Source of the DNA: Rufibacter sp. LB8
GTDB taxonomy: Bacteria > Bacteroidota > Bacteroidia > Cytophagales > Hymenobacteraceae
Length of the DNA stretch: 64,000 bases
Reading direction: 5' to 3'
Assembly (NCBI RefSeq): GCF_014876185.1
Contig: NZ_JADALJ010000001.1
Coordinates: forward strand, 2,213,501-2,277,500
The notes below the pieces were generated by a model that did no database searches, was not told where the DNA came from, and worked only from the letters and a program-made list of their open reading frames with translations. Shown here piece by piece: positions 35,159 through 43,758 of the stretch; position 1 is the stretch's first letter; each line of letters begins with the position of its first letter. Position numbers and translations under genes: made by a program.

Positions 35159-36322
35159 CTAATCTTCCCAAAACGCTGGTTTGATGTTGGTGCCCCTGAA
35201 ACGGCAGTCCACGCAATCTGCCCTATAAAAATAGGCCCCTACTAAAAACCCTTGCTTAATAATTGGCCCTAACAACCGGATCTCAGACTGTTCAGAATCT
35301 GCTCCTATGGCCATGTTCATACTACCTAAGTAGGTTGAATCTACTGCACCCCGGCAGTTGCTGTATTCGTCTTCAAACTGCCAGGTGGCAGGCAATTGTG
35401 ACCTGTCAATAAAAATTCGTTTTTCCTGCACGGAAGTGGCACTGACATAGCCAATCACGGTTTCCTTGGGGTCAGAGAGCGACTGCACGTTTCCGGTGAG
35501 CACGGTGGGCAAGGGGTCATAGAGAGAGCCAATATCCTGCGTGTTTTTCTTGAGCTTCTCCCAATACGCAAACGCCTCTTTGGTCTGTGCGTACTGTTTC
35601 ACCAAGATGCTGTATCTATGCTTGAGTTTAAAGTTGGATGAATTGAGTTTCACCAGTGCCGCTTCATGAATGACATCTTGGGCAAGTTTCACGCTAGACC
35701 CTAGGTAAAACAACCCTGGGGCGGCATCTCGCCAACACATAAAAATATTGTCTTTCCTATACGTGAGTTGGTTATTCTGAAATACCATCTGCGAATAGAA
35801 AGCAGAGGAGAATTGAAAAGTTTCCTCAAAATCCCAGCGGTAATAGCGGGTATTCTGTTGGTCGTCATGGGTACTCACGTAGATCTGCACGCCATCCAAC
35901 TCCACTTTCCAGGTAACGGCGTCGATGGGGGGCGTGACCATGACGGGCACATAGTCAGAGGCGTATTCTTTTCCAGCCGAGGTTTTGAGGTAGAGCCGGT
36001 ACTTTTTGGCGGGATTTATGACGCCGGCCGCTCCTTTATAGGTACCACCGGCTACTTCCGCTAAAGCATGGCTGGGTCCATCTAGCTCCTGCACCTGCAC
36101 GGTGGCGCCGCGCTCCACGGCTGCGTTTTCCTCTTGGCTAATAGGCTGCGTTCTGGAAAGCTTGATGGTAGTGGCACCCTGGCTGTTAATGAACCCGTCT
36201 ACCACCAGGTAGTTGGTGGTCACATCCTCCACGTCTGGGGTGTACTGCTCCACGCACGCACATAAACCTACCAACAGCCACACCAGGCACTTTCTCAGAC
36301 GAATAGAAATAACAGAAGCCAT
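35159..36322 (-). CDS. DUF4249 family lipoprotein
   Basis: 387 residues; lipobox LCAC (Cys23). The N-terminal VTTNYLVVDGFINSQG and ATTIKLSRTQPIS and the C-terminal CVDCRFRGTNIKPAFWED match the DUF4249 pattern of Bacteroidota lipoproteins found next to FecA-like TonB receptors. It starts 5 bp after the receptor stop. Role unknown, probably ligand capture. Confidence 0.85.
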   Translation of the reverse strand: MASVISIRLRKCLVWLLVGLCACVEQYTPDVEDVTTNYLVVDGFINSQGATTIKLSRTQPISQEENAAVERGATVQVQELDGPSHALAEVAGGTYKGAAGVINPAKKYRLYLKTSAGKEYASDYVPVMVTPPIDAVTWKVELDGVQIYVSTHDDQQNTRYYRWDFEETFQFSSAFYSQMVFQNNQLTYRKDNIFMCWRDAAPGLFYLGSSVKLAQDVIHEAALVKLNSSNFKLKHRYSILVKQYAQTKEAFAYWEKLKKNTQDIGSLYDPLPTVLTGNVQSLSDPKETVIGYVSATSVQEKRIFIDRSQLPATWQFEDEYSNCRGAVDSTYLGSMNMAIGADSEQSEIRLLGPIIKQGFLVGAYFYRADCVDCRFRGTNIKPAFWED

Positions 36323-36327
36323 CTGAT

Positions 36328-39120
36328 TTAAAACTTAAAATTGTAGGTCACATTAGGAATGGGGTTCCCGAAGATGGAGAGTTTGTACCCGCCAATGGAA
36401 CGCCCTTCGGTTTTGAAATACACAGAGTACGGGTTTTTTCTGCCCAGCAGGTTGTACACGCCAGCAGTCCAGGAACTGTGCTTCAACTTCTGGATGCGGT
36501 GGTTGCCCTCTATGTTCATGCCCACATCTACCCTGAAATAATCTGGGATGCGGTGCCGGTTTCTGTCTGAGTACAGCAACCGCTCTGCGCCGTTGTACAT
36601 GTATTTGGCAATGGGCAGCGTAATGGGCCTGCCGGTGCTGTAGGTCACGTTCATGGAAGCGCTGAACCGGTGGCTTACCTTTACATTGCCTACCAGCGTA
36701 AAATCATGGGGCTTGTCAAAATTACTGGGGTAGTACTCGCCCCGGTTTATGAGTTCTATGCCCGCGCCCCGCGACCGCACCAAAGACCTGGAATAAGTGT
36801 AAGAAAACCACCCGTTCACCTTGCCCGCGGCCCGTTTCACCATGAACTCCACGCCGTAGGCCTTGCCCTTTACGTTCATCAAGTCTGCCTCTATCTGCCG
36901 GTTCAGGAGCAAGACCGCCCCGCTTTTATAATCCAGGAAATCTTTGGTCCATTTGTAATAGGTCTCTATGGAGGTCTCAATGTTGTTGTTCTCAAAGTTT
37001 CGGTAAAAACCCAGGGCCACCTGGTCGCCTACCTGGGGCTTGATGTTGGAGTCACTCAATTTCCAGGTGTCTGTGGGCGAGATGGCAGCGGTATTGGACA
37101 GCATGTGCAGATACTGGCGCATGCGGTTATAACTCACTTTCACCGATGACTTTTCATTGAGCGCAAATCTACCAGACGCCCGGTACTCTGGCCCGTGGTA
37201 GGTGGCCACCGTTTCGCCTGAACCATATGCCCTGGCCCCGGTGAGTGTGTTTTCAGAACGTATCTCGCCGGGTAAGTAGGTGTTTTCCTGTTTAGGTCCC
37301 AAGGCGTGGTAGAAAGAATAGCGCAGCCCCACTTCAATGGTTAACCTGGGGCTGAGTTCATATTTATCTGAGAGGTAGTAAGCATGTTCCAACCCGTATT
37401 CGCTGGGCAATTGGTCTGGCAACAAAATAGATTCAGACCCCAGGGGCAGGCTGCTGCCCGGCGCTACCTGGTAATGGGTGGCCTGTACCCCTGCTTCCAG
37501 GGCATGTTTTTCATTGTACTGGTAGGCCACACCTGCTTGCAGGCTGGTCTGGTTAATGCTGTAGGCTAACTCAGAGGCGCTGACCGCGTTTTTCTCACTG
37601 GCTACTTTGTATTTGTAGTGGCTGTAACTGCCCGTTACGGTGGCCAGCACGTCTGGGGTGAATTCATGGCGCCATTTTACGCTGCCCAGTTTGTTGGCAT
37701 ATTTAAACGAAGTGTCGGCGTTGAGGGTGAAGGCGTCCTGGCTTACGTACCCCGAAATATCCAGCGTGCTTTTGTCATTGAAAGCGTGGCTGATGTTGGC
37801 ATTCACGTCATAAAAAGAAGCGGTACTTTGGCGGTAAGCACTGGGCAACAAACCAAATAACCAGTCTGAATACGTGGTTCGGCCACCCAGCATAAATGAT
37901 GTCTTGTTTCTGATGATGGGGCCTTCTAAGTTCAGGCGGCTGGTGAGCAAGCCAATACCGCCCGCGCCCGTGAACGTTTTAGCCGACGGAATTCTTGTTT
38001 TCACATCTACCACTGAGGCCAGGCGCCCCCCATACCGTGCCGGAATACCACTTTTATAAATCTCAGCGGACTGCACCGCGTCTGGGTTAAAGGCAGAGAA
38101 AAACCCGAACAGGTGTGAAGGGTTGTAAATCACGGCATCATTGTAGAGAATGAGGTTCTGGTCGGCGCTGCCGCCGCGTACATTCAGGCCGGTGCTGCCC
38201 TCACCCACAGACTTCACGCCAGGCAGCATCAGGAGCACGCGTAGCACATCGGTCTCGCCAAACACCGTGGGTACAATCTTCAGGTTTCTGATGTCTAATT
38301 TCTCCATGCCCATCTGCTGGCCCAGTACGTTCTTGTACTTGTCGGCCTTCACCAGCACCTCGCCCAGGGCCAGTGCGTCTGGCAAAACATCAATGTTAAG
38401 TTGGCCGCTGGAGAGCAGATGCACCTGGCGGCTGGTTTCCCGTTTGCCCACCACCCGAATTCTGAGTTCATGCCGCCCGGGCGGAAGAGCGAGTTGGTAG
38501 TTTCCGTTTTCATCTGTGGTGACGCCCGTGGTGGGCGAGGCCGCCAGAAAAACCGCGGCACCCACTACCGCCGACTGCGTTTCCACGTCCCGCACCTGTC
38601 CAGAAAGGGTGGCCAGCCTTTTGTTGCCATTGCCCCCTTTAAACCCTATTTCATAAAGCTTTTTCTCTGATGAGGTGGTCTTCACCGCTCCGTCTTCTAT
38701 CTGGAGGGCAGGCGGCACCAAGCGGCCCGCCATGGCGGGTACGGCATTATTAGTGGCTGGTGAGGAAGAAGCCGGTTGCAGAGAGGGCGGCAGCGCGAGC
38801 TGTACTTGCAAGCCCTTGGTCACGTACACCCGCAGGTTGGGGGCAATGGCCGCAGAAATGTCAGTATTCAGGAAAATGCTTCGGAGCACGTCTTCCAGGG
38901 GCTTTTCCTGCACCACCAACTGCACCACAATACTGTCTAGTTCCTCTGGCTGAAAGTAAAATCTGTAGGGTGTTTTGGCTTCTACGGCTCTGGCGAATTC
39001 CTCAAACGTGAAGCCGGTAAAATCGCCGTAGATGGGGTATTTGGTTTTCTGCTGCGCCATGGCCACCTGCGTTCCGAAGAGCACACACAGCAAAAAAAGA
39101 CATCTGAAAAGGGCAGCCAT
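36328..39120 (-). CDS. FecA-like TonB-dependent receptor with N-terminal STN-like domain
   Basis: 930 residues. A signal peptide ends at VAMAQ. Residues about 32-110 form a secretin/TonB N-terminal (STN) signalling-type domain (FTFEEFARAVEAKTPYRFYF, KPLEDVLRSIFLNTDI). Then come a CarboxypepD_reg-like domain (about 170-255), a plug (about 280-390, GLNVRGGSADQNLILYNDAV) and a barrel ending TYNFKF. STN domains usually pass signals to an anti-sigma factor, but no such gene is adjacent. First gene of the operon with the DUF4249 and MG2-like proteins. Confidence 0.92.
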   Translation of the reverse strand: MAALFRCLFLLCVLFGTQVAMAQQKTKYPIYGDFTGFTFEEFARAVEAKTPYRFYFQPEELDSIVVQLVVQEKPLEDVLRSIFLNTDISAAIAPNLRVYVTKGLQVQLALPPSLQPASSSPATNNAVPAMAGRLVPPALQIEDGAVKTTSSEKKLYEIGFKGGNGNKRLATLSGQVRDVETQSAVVGAAVFLAASPTTGVTTDENGNYQLALPPGRHELRIRVVGKRETSRQVHLLSSGQLNIDVLPDALALGEVLVKADKYKNVLGQQMGMEKLDIRNLKIVPTVFGETDVLRVLLMLPGVKSVGEGSTGLNVRGGSADQNLILYNDAVIYNPSHLFGFFSAFNPDAVQSAEIYKSGIPARYGGRLASVVDVKTRIPSAKTFTGAGGIGLLTSRLNLEGPIIRNKTSFMLGGRTTYSDWLFGLLPSAYRQSTASFYDVNANISHAFNDKSTLDISGYVSQDAFTLNADTSFKYANKLGSVKWRHEFTPDVLATVTGSYSHYKYKVASEKNAVSASELAYSINQTSLQAGVAYQYNEKHALEAGVQATHYQVAPGSSLPLGSESILLPDQLPSEYGLEHAYYLSDKYELSPRLTIEVGLRYSFYHALGPKQENTYLPGEIRSENTLTGARAYGSGETVATYHGPEYRASGRFALNEKSSVKVSYNRMRQYLHMLSNTAAISPTDTWKLSDSNIKPQVGDQVALGFYRNFENNNIETSIETYYKWTKDFLDYKSGAVLLLNRQIEADLMNVKGKAYGVEFMVKRAAGKVNGWFSYTYSRSLVRSRGAGIELINRGEYYPSNFDKPHDFTLVGNVKVSHRFSASMNVTYSTGRPITLPIAKYMYNGAERLLYSDRNRHRIPDYFRVDVGMNIEGNHRIQKLKHSSWTAGVYNLLGRKNPYSVYFKTEGRSIGGYKLSIFGNPIPNVTYNFKF

Positions 39121-39255
39121 GGGGAGGAAGAATACTACTTTCCTCTAAATGTATTTAAAAAAGCAGATATAATCCAGTAGCCAGGGAATTTAGGAGTATC
39201 TGTGGCTAGAAAGTTTTATAAGTAACTATTTAGACGAACCGCTATTCAAAACATT

Positions 39256-39295
39256 CCGTTTTCGGCTTCATTTCCAGAAATGAGCCCGAAAACAG
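39256..39295. repeat. R1 palindrome copy 17
   Basis: CCGTTTTCGGCTTCATTTC and GAAATGAGCCCGAAAACAG, 4 bp beyond the rsmG stop. Confidence 0.87.
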
Positions 39296-39298
39296 AAA

Positions 39299-39940
39299 TC
39301 AGGCCGTTGGGTGCTGCGGCACGTAGACCACTTTCTTCGTCTCAAAAAACTCCTCCTTAAAATACGTGTTCAGGTCATAGACCTGGTGGACCAAGCCAGA
39401 CTCGGCCAGCTCCTCAGACAAATCGCCGCCTTTGAGGTAATACAAGCCCTGCTCCGGCACGCTTTCTTTCTTGAAGCTGAACTGAATCCATTGGTAAAAA
39501 GTAGCCAATCTGGCCACGGCGCGGCTCACAATGAAATCATATTTCTCCGGCACCTGCTCGGCGCGGGTGTGCGAGGCTTTCACATTGTGCAGTTTCAGTT
39601 CATGGGCAATTTCCTCCACCACATGAATTTTCTTGCCAATGGAATCTACTAGGTGAAACTTCACCTCGGGGAATAGAATAGCCAACGGAATTCCGGGCAA
39701 ACCGCCGCCCGTGCCCACATCCAGCACACTGGTACCCGCCGGAAACTGTACCACCTTGGCAATGCCTAACGAATGCAGCAGATGGTTCACCATGATATTC
39801 TCCGTGTCTTTGCGCGAAATCACGTTGATTTTGGCGTTCCAGTCCACGTACAGCGCGGCCAGGCGGCTAAACTGCTGCTGTTGCTCTGGCGTGAGGTCAG
39901 GGAAATACTGAAGGAGAAGGTCTGCGGAATTCTGGTTCAT
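39299..39940 (-). CDS. rsmG: RsmG, 16S rRNA (guanine-527 N7) methyltransferase
   Basis: 213 residues, normal for the family. The SAM-binding motif VLDVGTGGGLPGIPLAI is at about 71-87, followed by the family motifs VDSIGKKIHVV and FIVSRAVARL. It methylates N7 of G527 in 16S rRNA. Its -7 box lies only 5 nt before the ATG, so the transcript may be leaderless. Confidence 0.95.
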   Translation of the reverse strand: MNQNSADLLLQYFPDLTPEQQQQFSRLAALYVDWNAKINVISRKDTENIMVNHLLHSLGIAKVVQFPAGTSVLDVGTGGGLPGIPLAILFPEVKFHLVDSIGKKIHVVEEIAHELKLHNVKASHTRAEQVPEKYDFIVSRAVARLATFYQWIQFSFKKESVPEQGLYYLKGGDLSEELAESGLVHQVYDLNTYFKEEFFETKKVVYVPQHPTA

Positions 39941-39945
39941 AGGCC

Positions 39946-39974
39946 CAAAGATAGGAAAAGGAGTTCTGAGTCAA
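39946..39974 (-). promoter_or_regulatory. Promoter TTG-N18-TATCTTTG for rsmG, possibly giving a leaderless mRNA
   Basis: Minus strand: -33 TTG at 39972-39974 and -7 TATCTTTG at 39946-39953. Transcription would begin about 6-7 nt after the box, which is the ATG itself (39938-39940). Confidence 0.65.
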
Positions 39975-40001
39975 TAGTTCTGAGTCCTGAGTTTTGGAAG
40001 G

Positions 40002-40039
40002 CGTTTTCGGGCTCTGTTTTGGAAATGAAGGCGAAAACG
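40002..40039. repeat. R1 palindrome copy 18
   Basis: CGTTTTCGGGCTCTGTTTT and GGAAATGAAGGCGAAAACG. Its GAAGGCGAAA right arm is the closest match to that of the copy inside ispE. Confidence 0.8.
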
Positions 40040-40065
40040 ATTCGGTGGGTTAGGAATTAAAGCTG

Positions 40066-40293
40066 TTAAAAATATTTTTTCAGCAATTTAAGATTCACTG
40101 CCATAATCAGTACAAAAGGCACCACAAATATCAGGAAGAGCAAAAGACAATTCACCCAACCAGCAGAATAAATGCTGGTATGCCAACCCGGGAGCAGTGA
40201 ACTGATCAAGTCAGAACCGAAGGTATTGAGAAGCAGGAATTCAATTAAGATTGTGAGAACGACACTTAACACCGCACGAAAAAGAGGTTTCAT
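40066..40293 (-). CDS. Small membrane protein (75 aa)
   Basis: 75 residues from the ATG at 40293; the frame upstream runs through a GC-rich repeat and is unlikely to be coding. Two membrane segments (about 7-25 and 45-66) and a basic C-terminus (LKLLKKYF). No known domain. It stands alone between rsmG and the sigma-factor operon, so the call rests on composition and start position only. Confidence 0.5.
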   Translation of the reverse strand: MKPLFRAVLSVVLTILIEFLLLNTFGSDLISSLLPGWHTSIYSAGWVNCLLLFLIFVVPFVLIMAVNLKLLKKYF

Positions 40294-40499
40294 CTTGCTA
40301 CCGGTTCTTTGGAGTTCAAATCTAATAAAGTCAGCGCTATACTCTTGCGGAAAAGCAAGGCGTGTTCTCCTATGTAAACATCCCCCTTCGCCCCCTTCAA
40401 TGGGGAAATCTGCGTGTGGCTGGCTTTCTTGATTAAGCCACCGCCGAGGATAGGTCAAGCCCTGTCCGTACATGATCAGGAATGCCTAATCAGAAATGC

Positions 40500-40537
40500 C
40501 GTTTTGGGGCTCATTTCCAGAAATGAGCCCCAAAACG
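40500..40537. repeat. R1 palindrome copy 19
   Basis: CGTTTTGGGGCTCATTTC and GAAATGAGCCCCAAAACG around CA. Perfect GGGG/CCCC subtype. Confidence 0.92.
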
Positions 40538-40538
40538 C

Positions 40539-40564
40539 AGAAAGCAGCCCTGGGGCTGCTTTCT
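40539..40564 (-). terminator. Hairpin AGAAAGCAGCCC / GGGCTGCTTTCT, likely terminator of the sigma-factor operon
   Basis: Strong 12-bp stem directly next to R1 copy 19 and 42 bp past the sigma-factor stop. The T-run is short. Confidence 0.6.
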
Positions 40565-40605
40565 AAAAATCTTATATCTTGCTACGTGATACCTGCTACC
40601 TGATA

Positions 40606-41214
40606 CTAAATCAAGTGCTTCTTGTTCTTCACCATGTCATAGAGCAATTCACGGGCGCGGTGCAGCTGGGCTTTTACGGTGCCAAGCGGGGCGCTGAGTT
40701 CGGTGGCAATCTCTTCGTAAGAAAGCTCATCAAAGTAACGCAACGTGACCAGGCGCTGGTATTTGTCTGGCAGCTTGCTCACAATGTACTGCATGATCTC
40801 AATCTTCTGGTTCTTGATGGCCGTCTCCTGCGGGTTGAGGTTGTTGTCTTTGAAGTCAATGGTGATTTCATCGCCGTTGTCAATCTTGATGGCTGAGTCA
40901 ATGCTCATGGTCTTGATCTTGTTCTTCCGGATGAAGTCAATGCAGTTGTTGGTGGCAATTCTGAACAGCCAGGTAGAGAACGCATACTCTGGGTTGAACT
41001 TGTGCAGGTTGCGGAAGGCTTTGGCGAAGGCTTCAATGGTGAGGTCCTCGGCGTCATCGGCGTTGCGCACCATCTTGAGAACCACGTGGTAAACCGGCTT
41101 TTTGTAGATCTGCATCAATTCAGCGTACGCCTTCTCGTCCCCATCCTCTACCGCTGACTGGATTAGTTTAAAATCGTGTTTCGCTTTCGCGGAGAATTGC
41201 TTATTTACTTCCAT
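40606..41214 (-). CDS. ECF-family RNA polymerase sigma factor
   Basis: 202 residues. Region 2 (about 27-95: YHVVLKMVRNADDAEDLTIE, FSTWLFRIATNNCIDFIRKN) and region 4 (about 143-195: LPDKYQRLVTLRYFDELSYE, GTVKAQLHRAREL) are intact. Region 3 is absent, as expected for ECF factors. No anti-sigma gene is adjacent. The start overlaps the end of the glycosyltransferase gene by 10 bp, so it is the second gene of that operon. Confidence 0.93.
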   Translation of the reverse strand: MEVNKQFSAKAKHDFKLIQSAVEDGDEKAYAELMQIYKKPVYHVVLKMVRNADDAEDLTIEAFAKAFRNLHKFNPEYAFSTWLFRIATNNCIDFIRKNKIKTMSIDSAIKIDNGDEITIDFKDNNLNPQETAIKNQKIEIMQYIVSKLPDKYQRLVTLRYFDELSYEEIATELSAPLGTVKAQLHRARELLYDMVKNKKHLI

Positions 41215-42374
41215 CTTACCTTGTTAGTTCTTAAAACAGAGATCAGGATCCCTATATAATTGAGGTAATACCCCAGTTCCAGTACAGGCAGCAGCCACCA
41301 GTTGAGCGGGTCTTTGAGCCGACTGGCCACTGGCAGGTAGGTGGCATACAGCGCCGCAAACCGTGCCCCAATAATAACGCCAACCCAGGGCACTTGGTAC
41401 TGCAAGCTCAAAAGAATGGGTGATATTACATAAAATAGTATGTTAGACAGGACAAAAAGTCCGATTCTGGCTTGTTCACTTTTCTTGTAGCGGCGCCCCG
41501 CCGATAAATGCCGTCGTTTCTGGGTCCACCAGGCGCGCCAGCTGGTTTCTGGCAAACTCTGGGTCTGGGCGTCTTTGTCTAAGACAATTGCCACCCTTGA
41601 ATGTTTTGCCGCTTCCTGCACAAAAAGGTCATCATCACCGCCCAAAGACCTGATGTGGCTGGCGAAGCCTTTGTTCCGGAGGAAGGTGGTTTTGGTGTAG
41701 GCCAGGTTTCTGCCCACGCCCATGTACGCCCGCCCCCGCTTGGCAAACGACAGATACTGCATTGCCGTCAAGAAGGTTTCAAACCGGATTAATTGATTTA
41801 AAAATCCATATATACGCATATACGGAGAAAAGCCCAAAATGATGTCAGAATTGTTGGCGTAACCCGCGGCCATGCCCTGCGCCCACACCGCAGAAACCGG
41901 CCTGCAATCTGCGTCTGTGAGCAGCAGGTGCTCATGTTGCGCCGCTTTAATGCCCAGGAACAGCGCCACTTTTTTGGGACTCATGTAGCGGGCCTGCTCC
42001 TTCACCCGCACCAGTTTCACCTCCGGGTGATCTAGTTGGTATTCCTGTACCAGCAAGTGCGTGCCGTCCCAGGAGCGGTCATCAATGATAATAATTTCCC
42101 AGGGCGCGGGATATTCCTGCTGCACCAGTAAGGGCAGAAGTTCCTGCAAATTCTTCACTTCATTATGCGCGCAGACCAGGATTGAGAGCGGCGGCAAGTG
42201 CTGCGGGTTTTCTACCGGATCTTTGTGAAACGCCAGCGGCAGGAAATAATAAAGCTCATAGAAAAGCTGGATCAGCACCAAAAGGCCGAGCAGCGCGAGC
42301 GGAAGATATTCTAGAAGTAGGCGGTAGTCCAAGGCAAATCTAAAACGGAACCCAAAAGTAGCACAAAATTTCAT
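41205..42374 (-). CDS. Membrane glycosyltransferase, family 2
   Basis: 389 residues. An N-terminal membrane anchor (about 20-45) precedes a GT-A domain: LSILVCAHNEVKNLQELLPL, IIIIDDRSWDG, DXD-like TDADCRP, acceptor-side GGDDDLF and QKRRHLSAG. Several membrane helices follow (about 300-385). Probably adds sugars to a lipid or surface polymer. The start is uncertain: a TACTTTTG box lies at 42353-42360 inside the first codons, and a TTG at 42332 would be a downstream alternative. It overlaps the ECF sigma gene. Confidence 0.85.
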   Translation of the reverse strand: MKFCATFGFRFRFALDYRLLLEYLPLALLGLLVLIQLFYELYYFLPLAFHKDPVENPQHLPPLSILVCAHNEVKNLQELLPLLVQQEYPAPWEIIIIDDRSWDGTHLLVQEYQLDHPEVKLVRVKEQARYMSPKKVALFLGIKAAQHEHLLLTDADCRPVSAVWAQGMAAGYANNSDIILGFSPYMRIYGFLNQLIRFETFLTAMQYLSFAKRGRAYMGVGRNLAYTKTTFLRNKGFASHIRSLGGDDDLFVQEAAKHSRVAIVLDKDAQTQSLPETSWRAWWTQKRRHLSAGRRYKKSEQARIGLFVLSNILFYVISPILLSLQYQVPWVGVIIGARFAALYATYLPVASRLKDPLNWWLLPVLELGYYLNYIGILISVLRTNKVRWK

Positions 42375-42402
42375 GCGCGGCGGTAATCAGCAGGGCAATC
42401 TG

Positions 42403-42410
42403 TATCTTTG
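42403..42410 (+). promoter_or_regulatory. -7 promoter box TATCTTTG for tgt
   Basis: Exact TAnnTTTG match 92 bp upstream of the chosen tgt start. No -33 TTG is evident. Confidence 0.45.
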
Positions 42411-42502
42411 CGGCTTGGAGAACGGCGAAGGGCGCATAGGCACCTCTTCCACCTGGGTTGCTACGGCAAACGGCACATTCTCCGGCACTTTACCTAGTAC
42501 AC

Positions 42503-43633
42503 ATGACTTTTGATTTAGTAGCGAAAGATCCCGCTTCCAAAGCCCGCGCCGGTACGTTGACCACGGCGCACGGCACCATACAAACTCCTATTTTCATGCC
42601 GGTGGGCACCGCCGGTACCGTCAAAGCCGTGCACCAGCGCGAACTTAAAGAAGACGTAAAAGCGCAGATTATTCTGGGTAATACCTACCACCTGTATTTG
42701 AGACCGGGCCTGAACGTGCTGGAAAAAGCCGGCGGACTGCACAAATTCAACGGCTGGGACGGCCCAATCCTCACCGACAGCGGCGGGTACCAGGTGTTCT
42801 CTTTGTCAGGTACGCGCAAGATCATTGAAGACGGCGTCAAGTTCCGGAGCCACATTGACGGCAGCAGCCATTTGTTCACGCCAGAGAACGTGATGGACAC
42901 ACAGCGCACCATTGGCGCCGACATCATCATGGCCTTTGACGAATGCACGCCGTACCCGTGTGACTACCATTACGCCAAGAACTCCATGGACCGCACGCAC
43001 CGCTGGCTGCAGCGCTGCATTGACCGCTTTGACAGCACAAACCCCAAATACGGATACGAGCAGACGCTTTTCCCTATTGTGCAAGGCAGTACTTACAAAG
43101 ATCTGCGCATTCAGTCTGCCGAGATGATTGCCAGCAAAGGCCGCCCAGGTAACGCCATTGGCGGGTTGAGTGTGGGTGAACCGGCGGAGATGATGTACGA
43201 AATGACCGAACTGGTCTGTGATATACTGCCCGCAGACAAACCGCGTTACCTCATGGGCGTGGGAACGCCGGCCAATATTCTGGAGAACATTGCCCTGGGC
43301 GTAGACATGTTTGACTGCGTATTGCCCACCCGTAATGCCAGAAACGGCATGCTGTTCACCACGCAGGGCATTATCAACATCAGGAACGAACGCTGGAAAG
43401 AAGACTACTCACCCATTGACGCCGAGTTAGGCGGCTACGCGAGTACCTTCTACAGCAAAGCCTACCTGCGCCATTTAATGCACGCCACTGAGATGCTGGG
43501 CGCCCAGATTGCCAGCGTGCACAACCTTACCTTCTACCTGTGGCTGGTGGGCCAGGCCCGCGAGCAGATTCTGGCCGGCACGTTCAGCACCTGGAAAGAC
43601 CAGATGGTGAAGAAACTGATGACCCGCTTATAA
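42503..43633 (+). CDS. tgt: Tgt, tRNA-guanine transglycosylase, lacking the zinc-site cysteines
   Basis: 376 residues from the ATG at 42503; the extra 15 codons upstream do not match the family. Catalytic motifs are present: TDSGGYQVFSLS (general base Asp) and GVDMFDCVLPTRNARNG (nucleophile Asp in FDCVLPTR). It exchanges guanine for a queuine precursor at position 34 of tRNAs. The usual C-x-C-x2-C zinc site just before YSRAYLRHL is replaced by AELGGYASTFYSKAYLRHL, with no cysteines, while the fourth-ligand His (SVHNLTFY) remains. I recall a similar loss in other Bacteroidota Tgt proteins, but cannot check it here. Confidence 0.95.
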   Translation: MTFDLVAKDPASKARAGTLTTAHGTIQTPIFMPVGTAGTVKAVHQRELKEDVKAQIILGNTYHLYLRPGLNVLEKAGGLHKFNGWDGPILTDSGGYQVFSLSGTRKIIEDGVKFRSHIDGSSHLFTPENVMDTQRTIGADIIMAFDECTPYPCDYHYAKNSMDRTHRWLQRCIDRFDSTNPKYGYEQTLFPIVQGSTYKDLRIQSAEMIASKGRPGNAIGGLSVGEPAEMMYEMTELVCDILPADKPRYLMGVGTPANILENIALGVDMFDCVLPTRNARNGMLFTTQGIINIRNERWKEDYSPIDAELGGYASTFYSKAYLRHLMHATEMLGAQIASVHNLTFYLWLVGQAREQILAGTFSTWKDQMVKKLMTRL

Positions 43634-43648
43634 TTGAGACCGATTATA

Positions 43649-43754
43649 ATTAAGAATTCAGAATTAGGAATTAAGAATTAGGTAAACGTGCATTTCAAGT
43701 GTCTATCATTTGCAAAGCAATTCCTAATTCTTAATTCTTACTTCCTAATTAAAC
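43649..43754. repeat. AATTAAGAATTAGG-type inverted repeat
   Basis: Direct repeats of AATTAAGAATT(AGG) at 43649-43682 face their complements CCTAATTCTTAATTC at 43724-43752, filling the tgt-permease gap. Related AATTCTTAATTC tracts lie at 44964-44998. Confidence 0.6.
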
Positions 43755-43758
43755 GAAT

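Larger units (their letters stand above)
40294..40605. other. Intergenic region with R1 copy 19 and a terminator
   Basis: 312 bp. Includes a CCCCCTTC/AATGGGG patch near 40383, R1 copy 19 and a hairpin at 40539. A GATACCTGCTACCTGATAC tract near 40588 recurs in similar form near 51795. Confidence 0.6.

Noticed and set aside
40294-40473. Sixty-codon upstream extension of the small membrane protein at 40066
   Set aside because: The extension crosses a GC-rich intergenic repeat and has no hydrophobic or family-like character; the ATG at 40293 begins the first membrane helix.
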